64,000 nt of DNA from Clostridium tepidiprofundi DSM 19306 (GCF_001594005.1 NZ_LTBA01000012.1:1-64000), one strand, 5' to 3'. Numbered from the stretch's first letter, positions 1-8,309 are shown. Numbers and translations: made by a program. The notes: generated by a model not told the origin, from the letters alone.

Positions 1-2
1 CA

Positions 3-329
3 ACAGATATCAGTTTATGTGATGAGGAAATTTTTCAAAGGTATAATTGTCGATGGACAATAGAAACTTTTTTTCGTCAAAATAAAATGGAGTTAAATCT
101 TGATAAATATCAAATAAGAAGTTCTAGGGCAATAAAAAGATACTTAATCATAACTCAGTTAGCATATTTATATTGTATTTTTGGTGTCTGTGATAATTAT
201 ACCTCCTTTAGTGAAGGATTAAAAATTGCTAGAAATAATTCTAAAGAAGCCTTGATTTCTTGGAACTGTGATAAATCACAAGAAGGTTTTACTAAACAAG
301 AAATATGTAGCCTATTAAAAGTTGCATAG
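3..329 (+). CDS. Transposase C-terminal fragment (IS4 superfamily), cut by window edge
   Basis: The frame is open from the first bases of the window, so this is the 3' end of a gene starting outside it. The visible 108 residues include Y-N-C-R-W-T-I-E followed six residues later by K, which is the Y(2)R(3)E(6)K signature of IS4-superfamily DDE transposases; the E is the third catalytic acidic residue. It is followed by a YQIRSSRAIKRYL stretch of the kind seen in IS701-like members. Whether the gene is complete upstream cannot be seen. Just downstream (about 395-432) lies a GAACCGTCCC motif and an 11-bp tandem repeat, so the element's end may be near there. Confidence 0.75.
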   Translation, partial: TDISLCDEEIFQRYNCRWTIETFFRQNKMELNLDKYQIRSSRAIKRYLIITQLAYLYCIFGVCDNYTSFSEGLKIARNNSKEALISWNCDKSQEGFTKQEICSLLKVA

Positions 330-399
330 GAAAAGTATAATTATATACTGTAAAAATTTGCTAGCATTTTTGCACATTTATAGCTTAAAAAAATGAACC

Positions 400-432
400 G
401 TCCCTTTCTTGTCCCTTTCTTGTCCCCTTCTT
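400..432. repeat. Three tandem 11-bp repeats beside the transposase
   Basis: GTCCCTTTCTT occurs at 400-410 and 411-421, and with one change at 422-432. It follows GAACCGTCCC, a phrase common at the ends of small mobile elements in Firmicutes. It may mark the end of the insertion sequence or an independent repeat. Confidence 0.6.
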
Positions 433-467
433 GTTAAAAAATTTTGCAATTTAATTAATTAATTTTG

Positions 468-495
468 ATGACAAAAAGAAAAAATAAACTATAAT
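468..495 (+). promoter_or_regulatory. Probable promoter of sdaAB-sdaAA
   Basis: ATGACA (468-473) and TATAAT (490-495) are separated by 16 bp, 40 bp upstream of the sdaAB start. The -10 is perfect and the -35 is weak. Confidence 0.45.
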
Positions 496-535
496 GGAGT
501 AATGAGAATATTTTTGGAGGTGACGGTCTTATATT

Positions 536-1219
536 ATGAAGAATTATAGTGTGTTTGATATATTGGGTCCTGTAATGATTGGACCTTCTAGTTCACATAC
601 TGCAGGTGCTGCCAGATTAGCAAAAATTGCAGCTATAATTGCAGGAAAGAATATTAAGAGTGTAAATTTCGTGCTTCACGGATCATTTGCAAAAACATAT
701 AAAGGACATGGAACAGATAAGGCACTAGTTGCAGGAATTTTAGGTATGGATCCATGGGATACAAGATTAAAGAATTCATTTGAAATTGCTAAGGAGAGGG
801 GATTGAATTTTGAATTTACAGAGGAAGATTTAGGGGATGTACATCCTAATACAGTAAAATTCTTGATTACCAAACAAAGTGGAAGAATAGTTGAAATAAA
901 AGGTTCTTCAATTGGAGGAGGAAATATTTTAATTTTCGAAGTTGATGGAGAACCAGTTGAATTCACAGGAGAATATCCAACGCTTATAATTACACATAAA
1001 GATGTGCCAGGAATGATATCAAAGGTAAGTACTATTATTTATGATGAAGGAATAAATATTGCATTTATGAATGTATATAGAAATAGCAGAGGGCTTGGTG
1101 CTGTAATGGTTTTTGAAACAGATACTATTGTACCAGATGAAGTGCTTTCAAAAATAAAAAAAATGGGGAACATTAACACAATTAAGAGAATTAATCCTCT
1201 TAAGGAAGGAGCAGTATAA
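536..1219 (+). CDS. sdaAB: L-serine ammonia-lyase, iron-sulfur-dependent, beta subunit
   Basis: Beta subunit of the two-chain [4Fe-4S] L-serine dehydratase that converts serine to pyruvate and ammonia. The N-terminal half carries the family's IGPSSSHTAGAARLA motif and a GHGTDKALVAGILG segment; the C-terminal part (from about residue 145, TLIITHKDVPGMISKV) is an ACT-like domain. At 227 residues it is normal length. A GGAGGTGA site lies 13 bp before the ATG. The alpha subunit begins 4 bp after the stop, so the two are cotranscribed and probably coupled. Confidence 0.95.
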   Translation: MKNYSVFDILGPVMIGPSSSHTAGAARLAKIAAIIAGKNIKSVNFVLHGSFAKTYKGHGTDKALVAGILGMDPWDTRLKNSFEIAKERGLNFEFTEEDLGDVHPNTVKFLITKQSGRIVEIKGSSIGGGNILIFEVDGEPVEFTGEYPTLIITHKDVPGMISKVSTIIYDEGINIAFMNVYRNSRGLGAVMVFETDTIVPDEVLSKIKKMGNINTIKRINPLKEGAV

Positions 1220-1223
1220 TATA

Positions 1224-2105
1224 ATGTTTGCGAAAAACGGAGTGGAAATGCTGAGCATTTGTAAAAGAGAAAATTTAAGTATTTGGGAATATACATTAAA
1301 ATGCGAGATAGAAGAAACAGGTAACAGTGAAGAAAAAATAATTTATAAGATGAAAAGAAATTTAGATGTTATGAAGGAGTCTTCAGAGTATGCTCTTAAA
1401 AACAATGTGAAATCGATAAGTGGACTTATAGGTGGAGATGCTAAAAAGCTCTATGAATACTCTAAGGGAAATAATTCATTGACAGGTAGTTTTATGGTAA
1501 TGGCTATGGCAAGAGCGATTTCATGTTCAGAGGTAAATGCTACTATGGGAAGAATTGTTGCTGCACCAACTGCTGGTTCATGTGGAATACTTCCAGCTGT
1601 AGTAATTTCAGCAGGGGAAAAATTGAATAAAGATGACAATGATTTAATTAATGCTTTATTCACTGCTGCAGGTGTAGGTAATTTAATTGCACAAAATGCA
1701 TCTTTGTCGGGTGCAGAAGGAGGATGCCAGGCAGAGTGTGGTTCGGCAGCAGCTATGGGTGCAGCTGCTGTGGTTGAAATGATGGGAGGAACACCAGAAA
1801 TGGCACTAGATGCTGCTGCAATAGTTATAAAGAATATTTTAGGTTTGGTATGTGATCCTATAGCTGGATTGGTTGAAGTACCATGTGCCAAGAGGAATAT
1901 TGCAGGTGCTGTAAGTGCACTTACAACTGCAGATTTAGTTATGAGTGGAGTTAAAAGTGTGATTCCTTTTGATGATGCTGTTTTGGCAATGCATAAAGTG
2001 GGAAAACAACTGCCATGTGAGCTAAAAGAAACTGCATTAGGAGGACTTGCAGCAACGCCTACAGGTGTAAAACTGAAAAATTTAATATTAGGCACATTCA
2101 AATAA
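1224..2105 (+). CDS. sdaAA: L-serine ammonia-lyase, iron-sulfur-dependent, alpha subunit
   Basis: Catalytic alpha subunit partner of the preceding gene. It has the cysteine-bearing GRIVAAPTAGSCGILPAV motif, GAEGGCQAECGSAAAMGAAA and a CDPIAGLVEVPCAKRN stretch; conserved cysteines in these segments hold the iron-sulfur cluster in the family. Length 293 residues is typical. The start at 1224 follows GGAAGGAG; an in-frame ATG at 1248 (MLSICKREN) with a poorer GGAG site is an alternative. Product pyruvate feeds fermentation, consistent with the amino-acid-fermenting lifestyle shown by the grd operon. Confidence 0.95.
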   Translation: MFAKNGVEMLSICKRENLSIWEYTLKCEIEETGNSEEKIIYKMKRNLDVMKESSEYALKNNVKSISGLIGGDAKKLYEYSKGNNSLTGSFMVMAMARAISCSEVNATMGRIVAAPTAGSCGILPAVVISAGEKLNKDDNDLINALFTAAGVGNLIAQNASLSGAEGGCQAECGSAAAMGAAAVVEMMGGTPEMALDAAAIVIKNILGLVCDPIAGLVEVPCAKRNIAGAVSALTTADLVMSGVKSVIPFDDAVLAMHKVGKQLPCELKETALGGLAATPTGVKLKNLILGTFK

Positions 2106-2195
2106 GGCATATGGAAGTGAACTATAAGCGACTTCTGATGGTGCAGTATGGCACAAAATAGACCAGAATACTGACTTGTTATTTTTAAAAATGAC
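2106..2195. repeat. Short copy of the intergenic inverted-repeat element family (copy 1)
   Basis: The segment 2151-2186 matches, in opposite orientation, the left part of the element at 53269-53432 (shared core CAAAATAGACYAG, then ATACTGACTWGTTATTTTT). It begins near GGCATATGGAAG, resembling the GGCATTT end of other copies. It sits immediately after the sdaAA stop. It looks like an internally deleted member of a small non-coding mobile repeat family. Confidence 0.55.
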
Positions 2196-2243
2196 TAAAT
2201 CAATAAAAAATGTATTTGTAAATAATTTACTTAAATTGATTTA

Positions 2244-2385
2244 TGTAATTAATAAAGTATGCACTAGTAGTGTAATTAATAAAGTATGCACTAGTAATAA
2301 CTAAAAAGTTATTAATGAATTTGAATTGACTTATCCTGCAACATCAAGTAAAGCTAAAGTAGTAACTAAAAAGTCATTAATGAAT
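2244..2385. repeat. Nested direct repeats between sdaAA and the antiporter gene
   Basis: A 26-bp unit (TGTAATTAATAAAGTATGCA plus CTAGTA) is present at 2244-2269 and again at 2271-2296. A second 23-bp unit beginning TAACTAAAAAGT occurs at 2298-2320 and 2363-2385 with one difference. No ORF or known RNA is evident in 2196-2420; these duplications are the only structure I see. Confidence 0.75.
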
Positions 2386-2420
2386 AGTATGTTAGAGAGA
2401 AAAAGTTAAATGGGGAATAA

Positions 2421-3476
2421 ATGATGAATACAAAAAAAATGTTTTTGTTAATGATATTGGCTTTTTCCTCTCTAATGGTGAATATATCAAATGAGTGGAT
2501 TAATGCTATTATTTATTCGATAGCAGTAGTTCCATTAGCAATGTTATTAGGTAATCTTACAACGGAAGTATCAGAGTTTATAGGTGAAAAAAAAGGAGGA
2601 CTTCTTGCTGCGACGGTAGGAAACTTTCCAGAACTTGTTATGGGAATATGGGCTGTTAGATATGGTATGATATTGATGGCTAAGTCAGCTGTAATGGGAT
2701 GTATTATTTCTAATATGCTTTTAGGATTAGGAATAGCTGTAATTTGTGGAGGAGTAAAATATGGGCAACAGAATTTTAATAAAATAATTGCAAGAACGAA
2801 TTTTAATATGCTTTTTTTAGCTTTTTCATCAATGGTTGTTATGGCGTCGATTAATAGATATAGTGTCCTATTAGGAAGAGTAAAAATATCAATTAGTGTA
2901 AAAGTTGCATTTGTTTTGATAGGAGTATATATTTTAGGACTCGTTTTTTCATTATATACACACAGAAATTTGTTTATTGTAAGCGAAGGAGAATATAAAG
3001 AAGGATTTCAATTCAATAAGAGAGTTATTTTTATACTTATCTGTTTGGTTATTGTGGCTATATTATTATATTTCATAAGTGAAAGATTAGTTTTTAATCT
3101 AAAAGAAGTTGCTATGAGTTATGATTTGTCAGAACAGTTTTTAGGAGTAATATTAGTGCCTACACTTGGTAATGTAGGAGAAATGGTATCGGCTGTAATG
3201 AGTTCTGTTAAGAATAAAATAAATTTAAGTATTGAAACATCAATTGGTTCGAGTATTCAGATGGCATTATTTGTTATGCCTATAATAATTATATTTTCAT
3301 ATTTTATGGGTATTAAAATGACATTATTCTTTTCTGGATTCCAAATTTTGATGACAGCAATCGCTGTTGGAATGTCATATATTGTATTTCAAGATGGTAA
3401 AACTTATTGGTTTGAAGGAGCTATACTGATTTCAATATACATTATGATAATTATTGGATACTATTACATTATCTGA
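2421..3476 (+). CDS. Calcium/cation antiporter of the CaCA superfamily
   Basis: Integral membrane exchanger with two homologous halves. The diagnostic alpha repeats are visible: GNLTTEVSEFIG...TVGNFPELVMG near residues 45-75 and LGNVGEMVSAV...SIGSSIQMALFV near 252-290, matching the GN(A/F)xE and SIGSS patterns of Ca2+/H+ antiporters (ChaA/CAX type). About eleven hydrophobic segments and 351 residues fit the family. It probably exports Ca2+ in exchange for protons or sodium; the ion is inferred. The ribosome site (GGGG at 2412) is weak, and an ATG three bases later is equally possible. Confidence 0.85.
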   Translation: MMNTKKMFLLMILAFSSLMVNISNEWINAIIYSIAVVPLAMLLGNLTTEVSEFIGEKKGGLLAATVGNFPELVMGIWAVRYGMILMAKSAVMGCIISNMLLGLGIAVICGGVKYGQQNFNKIIARTNFNMLFLAFSSMVVMASINRYSVLLGRVKISISVKVAFVLIGVYILGLVFSLYTHRNLFIVSEGEYKEGFQFNKRVIFILICLVIVAILLYFISERLVFNLKEVAMSYDLSEQFLGVILVPTLGNVGEMVSAVMSSVKNKINLSIETSIGSSIQMALFVMPIIIIFSYFMGIKMTLFFSGFQILMTAIAVGMSYIVFQDGKTYWFEGAILISIYIMIIIGYYYII

Positions 3477-3560
3477 TAGCACCTCTGAGGTCGTTCCAGA
3501 AAATGTATGTAATATTTTAAAAAGTTGAAAAATATATTAATTGTATAAGTAACTTATAGG

Positions 3561-3899
3561 GTGATATATTTGTCTCATCGTACTGTAATTGAAGCGTATT
3601 ATAGTGATATAGATAATTTAGTAGATTTATTAGGTAAATTGGTTAATTCATATAGATTGCTTATAGGAGGTGCTGATGAACTAAATAAGATTGCATTTGC
3701 GAGTAAGAGTGATATAAAAGATGCACTTGATAGAGCGGATGACTTAGGTGATATAATAGATGATGTTATTAAGAATATTGATGTAATTTGTGGAAACTAT
3801 ATAAATTACTTGAAAATAAAAACAGAGGTTATGAAAACGGAAATCAATGCTCAATCAGTTATAAGTGAAATAAATGAAGAATTAAAACGAAAAGAGTGA
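3561..3899 (+). CDS. Small hypothetical helical protein
   Basis: I do not recognise this 112-residue protein. It is acidic in the middle (DALDRADDLGDIIDDVIKNID) and appears all-helical, with no signal peptide or membrane segment. The listed GTG start overlaps an AGGGTGAT sequence that is a better ribosome site for the in-frame TTG at 3570, which would give a protein three residues shorter. The stop is followed directly by an open +1 frame that continues the protein-like composition for 54 codons (see next entry), so this may be the first part of a gene broken by a frameshift. Confidence 0.55.
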   Translation: MIYLSHRTVIEAYYSDIDNLVDLLGKLVNSYRLLIGGADELNKIAFASKSDIKDALDRADDLGDIIDDVIKNIDVICGNYINYLKIKTEVMKTEINAQSVISEINEELKRKE

Positions 3900-4047
3900 A
3901 AAGTATGAAGAGAAAATTGATGAATGCAATTATTATGTATATGTTACTATAAATTTTATACAATATGATAGTAATGGATTTAGTAAGCGAAGATATACTG
4001 GAATACTAGATGTTTTATTAGGAGAGGTTAATATTAGAAAAGGTTAA
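3886..4047 (+). pseudogene. Possible frameshifted 3' extension of the small hypothetical gene
   Basis: In the +1 frame relative to the preceding gene, 54 codons are open without an internal start codon of good quality, ending in the motif-like stretch RRYTGILDVLLGEVNIRKG. No ribosome site precedes it. A single-base slip near 3880-3900 would fuse it to the upstream protein and give roughly 160 residues. It could also be chance in AT-rich sequence. The rest of 3900-4233 holds only this and the hairpin at 4104-4140. Confidence 0.3.
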
Positions 4048-4103
4048 TTATAAGTTTATTGTTAAACAAATTATAGAAAGACCGTTTGAATAAATAGAAT
4101 ATT

Positions 4104-4145
4104 TAGGGCTGTTGATAAAACTGTTTTATCAACAGCCCTAAGTTT
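4104..4145 (+). terminator. Strong hairpin terminator
   Basis: A perfect 17-bp stem (TAGGGCTGTTGATAAAA at 4104-4120 with its complement at 4124-4140) closes a 3-nt loop. The flanks are A- and T-rich, so it could end transcription on either strand. Confidence 0.75.
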
Positions 4146-4233
4146 TAATATATTATACTTTATAAATTTATGAAAAAAGAATTATCTATAAATTTAAATA
4201 TTATGGACAAAATAAAAGAGGGAGGTGTTCATA

Positions 4234-4662
4234 ATGAAGATAAAGGACATAATGACTAGGCAAGTTGCAAGTTTAAATGCTGAAGATAATGTTGAAAGAG
4301 CAGCTGAATTGATGCGAGAATACAATGTTGGCTCTATTCCTATTTGTGATGGAGAAAAGGTTATAGGAATAATAACAGACAGAGATATTGTTTTAAGATC
4401 AGTTGTTGATGGCGAAAATTGCAAACTCCAGAAGGCAAGGGATATAATGACTTCCAATCCTGTTTGTGGTACCACAGATATGGATGTTGATGAAGTAGCT
4501 AGGTTAATGAGTGAGAGACAAATAAGAAGATTACCTATCGTTGAAAATGGAAAACTTGTAGGAATAGTATCATTAGGTGATATTGCTGTGGAACCTACAA
4601 TAAAGGATGAAGCAGGAGAAGCACTATCAGATATATCAGAGCCAAGTATTCCAAGTTTTTAA
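4234..4662 (+). CDS. Tandem CBS-domain protein
   Basis: A 142-residue protein made of two CBS repeats: DIMTRQVASLNAEDNVERAA...VGIITDRDIVLRS in the first half and DIMTSNPVCGTTDMDVDEVA...LVGIVSLGDIA in the second. Such stand-alone CBS pairs bind adenine nucleotides and usually regulate partners; the partner here is unknown. The ATG at 4234 is chosen because GGAGGTG (4221-4227) lies 6 bp upstream; the GTG at 4225 falls inside that site. It is monocistronic, with terminators on both sides. Confidence 0.85.
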   Translation: MKIKDIMTRQVASLNAEDNVERAAELMREYNVGSIPICDGEKVIGIITDRDIVLRSVVDGENCKLQKARDIMTSNPVCGTTDMDVDEVARLMSERQIRRLPIVENGKLVGIVSLGDIAVEPTIKDEAGEALSDISEPSIPSF

Positions 4663-4685
4663 ATAGTGTTTGTTGAAATATGCAG

Positions 4686-4726
4686 AAATCCACAAGAATG
4701 TTGTTTATTATCTTGTGGATTTTTTG
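4686..4726 (+). terminator. Intrinsic terminator after the CBS gene
   Basis: AAATCCACAAG (4686-4696) pairs with CTTGTGGATTT (4712-4722), followed by a run of Ts. Confidence 0.85.
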
Positions 4727-4819
4727 TATTAGATGGTATAATGTTCATATAGAGATATGATTGAATTAGATAGGTAATGGTATTGAATTAATTCATAAAA
4801 AATGGATTGGAGAGATTTT

Positions 4820-5704
4820 ATGAGAAAGGTCAAATTTATATATAATCCATATTCGGGGGAGAATGTTGTTATAGATGCATTGGATTCTATTATTAATATT
4901 CATCAAAAATATGGATATACGATTTGTCCATTTAGAATGGGGTTTGAATATGATTTAATGAAAGCATTTGAAGATATTGACGATGAATATAAATATATTC
5001 TAGTTGCAGGTGGAGATGGCACAGTTGATAATGTTGTTAATGTTATGAAGAATATGGGTATTGATCTACCTATTGCTATTTTACCAACGGGAACAGCAAA
5101 TGACTTTGCAAAGTTTATTGGTATGCCTCAAAATATTGAAAAATGTTGTGAGCAGATAATAAATTCAAAGGAGAAAAAAGTCGATATTGGTAAGATAAAT
5201 GATAAATATTTTATAAATGTTGCAAGTACAGGTTTGTTTACAGATGTATCACAAAAGACGGATGTGAATCTAAAAAATACCATTGGAAAATTAGCATATT
5301 ATGTTAAAGGCATTGAACAACTTCCTAATTTCAGAAAACTAAAAATTGGAGTAAAGTCAAAAGAAATGGATTATGATGGTGATATGTACCTTATGTTAGT
5401 TTTCAATGGAAGAACTGCTGGAAATTTTAATTTAGCATATAAAGCAGAAGTTGATGATGGAATGTTGGATGTTATCATAATTAAGGCGGATATAATGAAA
5501 AATATCATTAATGCTTTTATAAAAATGATAAAAGGAGAGCATCTAGATGGGGTTAAAGGTATACTTTATTTTAAGACAGATAATGTGCTTATAGAGTGTA
5601 AAGAAGGTATTGTTACAGATATTGATGGTGAAAGAGGACCGGATTTTCCTTTGAAAATAAGTTGCATAAAAGATGGATTAACTATTTTAGGATATAATAG
5701 ATAA
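4820..5704 (+). CDS. Diacylglycerol/lipid kinase family protein (YegS/DgkB type)
   Basis: 294-residue member of the DAGK catalytic family that phosphorylates a lipid alcohol with ATP at the membrane. The nucleotide-binding GGDGTVDNVVN motif is at residues 64-74 and is preceded by an N-terminal FIYNPYSGE strand; ILPTGTANDFA follows around 91-101, and a C-terminal beta-rich DGMLDVIIIK domain completes the fold. Start: GGAGAGA (4809-4815) precedes the ATG at 4820; the in-frame ATG at 4802 lies upstream of that site. The lipid substrate (diacylglycerol or another) is not determined by sequence. Confidence 0.88.
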   Translation: MRKVKFIYNPYSGENVVIDALDSIINIHQKYGYTICPFRMGFEYDLMKAFEDIDDEYKYILVAGGDGTVDNVVNVMKNMGIDLPIAILPTGTANDFAKFIGMPQNIEKCCEQIINSKEKKVDIGKINDKYFINVASTGLFTDVSQKTDVNLKNTIGKLAYYVKGIEQLPNFRKLKIGVKSKEMDYDGDMYLMLVFNGRTAGNFNLAYKAEVDDGMLDVIIIKADIMKNIINAFIKMIKGEHLDGVKGILYFKTDNVLIECKEGIVTDIDGERGPDFPLKISCIKDGLTILGYNR

Positions 5705-5744
5705 AGAAGCAAGAGAATAATTCTCTTACTTCTTATTTTTGTTT
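5704..5744. terminator. Bidirectional terminator between convergent genes
   Basis: AAGAAGCAAGAGAA (5704-5717) pairs with TTCTCTTACTTCTT (5721-5734) with one mismatch, followed by T-rich sequence. It overlaps the end of the minus-strand YgiQ gene. Confidence 0.7.
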
Positions 5745-7654
5745 TTGCTTCTTGCTTTTTTCCTTATTGAATTTTTGGGTTTTCTATTGGATTTCATATA
5801 GGTAGATGTTTTGGAATTTTTGTTATTAATACCGGTATTTTTAATATTCTTTTTAGGATGAGGTGGTATCAAACAATTTTTACCATAACCTATCAAATCT
5901 GTTCTGTTTGCCTTTATTAATGCTTCTTTAACAAGATTATAGTTTTCAGGATTCCTGAACTGGAGTAATGCTCTTTGCATATTTTTTTCTTTTTGTGTTT
6001 TAGGTACATATACTTTTTCACCTGTAAGAGGGTTTATTCCAGTATAGTACATAACAGTGGATAAGCTTCCTGGTGTAGGATAGAAATCCTGTACTTGTTC
6101 AGGATTGTATCCCATATCTCTTATATATTCAGCTAATCTAATTGCTGCTTTCAAATCACTTCCTGGATGACTTGAAATGAGATAAGGAACAAGATATTGT
6201 TTTTTATTAAGTTTCTTGTTTATTTCAAAATACTTTTTGACAAAGCGATTATATACATTTTCAGATGGCTTACCCATTTGAGCTAATACATTATTAGATA
6301 CATGTTCTGGTGCTACTTTAAGTTGACCGCTGATATGATATTTACATAATTCTTCAAAAAATTGTGGGTTTTTATCGTAAATTAAATAATCATAGCGTAT
6401 TCCTGAACGAATAAATACCTTCTTTATATTTGGTAAAGAACGAACCTTTCTAAGTAAGTTTAAGTATTCGGAATGATCTATTATTAAATTTTTGCATGGT
6501 GTTGGAAATAAACATTGCCTATTTTTGCACACACCCACTTTGTCTTGAATTTTACATGATTTATTTCTGAAATTTGCAGTAGGACCACCTATATCGTGTA
6601 TGTATCCCTTAAAATCAGGAAAAGTGGTTAATAATTTAGCTTCATCAATTATAGATTCTTGACTTCTTTTTTGTATTACTCTTCCTTGATGGAATGTTAT
6701 TGCACAAAATGAACAAGAACCAAAACATCCTCTATGGCTAGTAATGGAAAATTTAACTTCTTTTATTGCAGGTATTCCACCTTCTTTTTCATATATTGTA
6801 TGATAGTTTCTAACATAAGGTAAATTATAAACATTATCCATTTCATTAATAGTCAATGGTGTTTGAGGCGGATTTTGAACTATGTATTTATCGCCATGCT
6901 TTTGAATAACTGTTTTACCTCTTATTGAATCCTGTTCTTGTGATTGAAGTTTAAAGCTTTCAGCATATTTTTTTTTGCTATCTAGTACTTCTTCATAAGA
7001 AGGAACTAGTAGAGTATTTTTTATATTGTTTATATCTTTTGCTAAATAAACTGTGCCTCTAACATTTGTTATTTCTTTAATGTTCATACCATATTTCATA
7101 AGATTTGCAATTTCAATAACTGCTTTTTCTCCCATGCCATAAATCAATAAATCGGCTTTAGAGTCTAAAAGTATACTTCTTCTTATTTTATCGCTCCAAT
7201 AATCATAATGTGCAAAACGTCTAAGACTTGCTTCTATTCCACCTATAATTATAGGAATATCTTTAAAGGCTTCTTTTATTTTATTGCAGTATACAATTAC
7301 AGCTCTATCAGGTCTTTTGCCACTTTTACCACCGGGGGAATATAAATCGTTATGCCTTTTCTTTTTAGCAGCAGTATAATGATTAACCATGGAATCAATA
7401 TTACCGGAATTAACCAAAAAACTATACTTTGGCCTTCCTAATTTTCTAAAATCATCTATGTTATTCCAATTAGGCTGTGCAATGATACCAACGGTGAAAC
7501 CCTCGCTTTCCAAAACACGCCCTATTATCGCTGTCCCAAATGATGGATGATCTATGTATGCATCGCCTGTTACGATAATAAAATCAAGCTGTTCAATACC
7601 TCTTTTCTTTAAATCTTCTTTGCAAATTGGTAAAAATTCATTATGTTTTTTCAT
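5726..7654 (-). CDS. YgiQ family radical SAM protein
   Basis: 642-residue member of the YgiQ/UPF0313 family. It has an N-terminal B12-binding-like domain ([20 protein letters not shown]), a radical SAM core with the cluster-binding CFGSCSFC motif (CX3CX2C) in the middle, and a C-terminal YgiQ domain followed by a lysine/asparagine-rich tail. The reaction is unknown for the family. The ATG at 7654 is preferred because GGAGG lies 13 bp upstream of it; the longer frame starting with TTG at 7672 would include that ribosome site. Monocistronic and convergent with the lipid kinase gene. Confidence 0.9.
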   Translation of the reverse strand: MKKHNEFLPICKEDLKKRGIEQLDFIIVTGDAYIDHPSFGTAIIGRVLESEGFTVGIIAQPNWNNIDDFRKLGRPKYSFLVNSGNIDSMVNHYTAAKKKRHNDLYSPGGKSGKRPDRAVIVYCNKIKEAFKDIPIIIGGIEASLRRFAHYDYWSDKIRRSILLDSKADLLIYGMGEKAVIEIANLMKYGMNIKEITNVRGTVYLAKDINNIKNTLLVPSYEEVLDSKKKYAESFKLQSQEQDSIRGKTVIQKHGDKYIVQNPPQTPLTINEMDNVYNLPYVRNYHTIYEKEGGIPAIKEVKFSITSHRGCFGSCSFCAITFHQGRVIQKRSQESIIDEAKLLTTFPDFKGYIHDIGGPTANFRNKSCKIQDKVGVCKNRQCLFPTPCKNLIIDHSEYLNLLRKVRSLPNIKKVFIRSGIRYDYLIYDKNPQFFEELCKYHISGQLKVAPEHVSNNVLAQMGKPSENVYNRFVKKYFEINKKLNKKQYLVPYLISSHPGSDLKAAIRLAEYIRDMGYNPEQVQDFYPTPGSLSTVMYYTGINPLTGEKVYVPKTQKEKNMQRALLQFRNPENYNLVKEALIKANRTDLIGYGKNCLIPPHPKKNIKNTGINNKNSKTSTYMKSNRKPKNSIRKKARSKNKNKK

Positions 7655-7748
7655 ATAAAATGTTGCCTCCAAAAACTAATTGTAGTGAATATGTAGTAAT
7701 AATATTAGCATAATAACGTAAAAATATAAAGTAATTTGAAACAATGTG

Positions 7749-7776
7749 TTGCATTATTGATTTATTATAATATAAT
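7749..7776 (+). promoter_or_regulatory. Probable promoter for the M-box leader
   Basis: TTGCAT (7749-7754) and TATAAT (7771-7776), 16 bp apart, about 80 bp upstream of the M-box aptamer. Confidence 0.5.
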
Positions 7777-7792
7777 AGTAATAGTAATACAT

Positions 7793-7866
7793 TTAAAACT
7801 TTTGTTAGGTGAAATTGCATATTTTCTTGTAAGAGTGTAATATATCTTAAAACTTTTGTTAGGTGA
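7793..7866 (+). repeat. Duplicated first strand of the M-box
   Basis: The 20-bp sequence TTAAAACTTTTGTTAGGTGA occurs exactly at 7793-7812 and 7847-7866. The second copy is the 5' strand of the functional M-box; the first looks like the residue of a partial duplication. Confidence 0.85.
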
Positions 7867-8012
7867 GGCTCCTATATAGATATACGCTGCTGCCCCGAAA
7901 CATCGAGAGATGCCAATGGGTCAACAGATACTGCCGTATTAAGGTTTTATCTAATGTAGCTGGAATATTTCCAAAGCTATATAGTGTCAAAGCTCAACGA
8001 AGGTTTCATTTC
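7850..8012 (+). promoter_or_regulatory. M-box (ykoK) magnesium riboswitch
   Basis: The conserved M-box sequences are present in order: GTTAGGTGAGGCTCCTATA, ACGCTGCTGCCCCGAAA, CGAGAGATGCCAATGGGTCA and ACAG. In the known class, Mg2+ binding folds the aptamer so that a downstream terminator forms. Here AAGGTTTCAT (8000-8009) can pair with ATGAAGCCTT (8015-8024), competing with the AAGCC/GGCTT terminator. The downstream product contains an MgtE_N-CBS unit, which fits magnesium control. Confidence 0.93.
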
Positions 8013-8017
8013 TTATG

Positions 8018-8042
8018 AAGCCTTTAAGGCTTTTTATTTTTT
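8018..8042 (+). terminator. M-box expression-platform terminator
   Basis: AAGCCTTTAAGGCTT hairpin followed by TTTATTTTTT. Formation competes with the upstream AAGGTTTCAT/ATGAAGCCTT pairing. Confidence 0.7.
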
Positions 8043-8089
8043 AGAGTATAAATATTTAAATTTTGAAATTATTATGAGGTGATTGAGAG

Positions 8090-8182
8090 ATGGAATCTGC
8101 TGAACCGCACAGTATTAACATAACGCAGAATTTAAAATTTAATATTGGTTTCAGAGGAATAACTTACGAAAGCAATGTATGA
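8090..8182 (+). CDS. Small ORF of 30 codons downstream of the M-box
   Basis: The ATG at 8090 follows GAGGTGAT (8076-8083) at ideal spacing, giving the peptide that starts MESAEPHSINITQNLKFNIG. I do not recognise it. Its last third runs into the inverted-repeat element that begins near 8152, so it may be a gene truncated by that insertion, or a leader peptide. There is no further protein-like continuation before the TTG start of the next gene. Confidence 0.4.
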   Translation: MESAEPHSINITQNLKFNIGFRGITYESNV

Positions 8183-8309
8183 TTGATGTTAAGTTAAGCT
8201 GATAGTAGGTCTTATCAGTGGGTTTCGACGATAAAGTAGTTTGTAAAATAGGCCAGTATAGTGGTTTAGTATTTATTGAATGTGCTTAATATACAAAGTT
8301 ATTCCTCTG
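8152..8309. repeat. Inverted-repeat element (copy 2), between M-box and CBS gene
   Basis: A perfect 14-bp inverted repeat, CAGAGGAATAACTT at 8152-8165 and its complement at 8296-8309, bounds 158 bp. Its core 8198-8263 aligns over 66 bp with the complement of 53292-53358 at about 80 percent identity; nearly all differences are transitions. CTGATA/TATCAG forms an internal hairpin. No protein frame is present. It belongs to the same family as copies near 2.1, 16.0, 18.9 and 53.3 kb. Confidence 0.7.

Noticed and set aside
1451-2110. Long minus-strand open frame opposite sdaAA
   Set aside because: It is the shadow of a strongly supported gene, with no ribosome site and low-complexity Ala/Ser/Pro composition. 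Other antisense frames (for example 27472-27966, 46848-47318, 54306-54707, 58843-59232) were rejected for the same reason.
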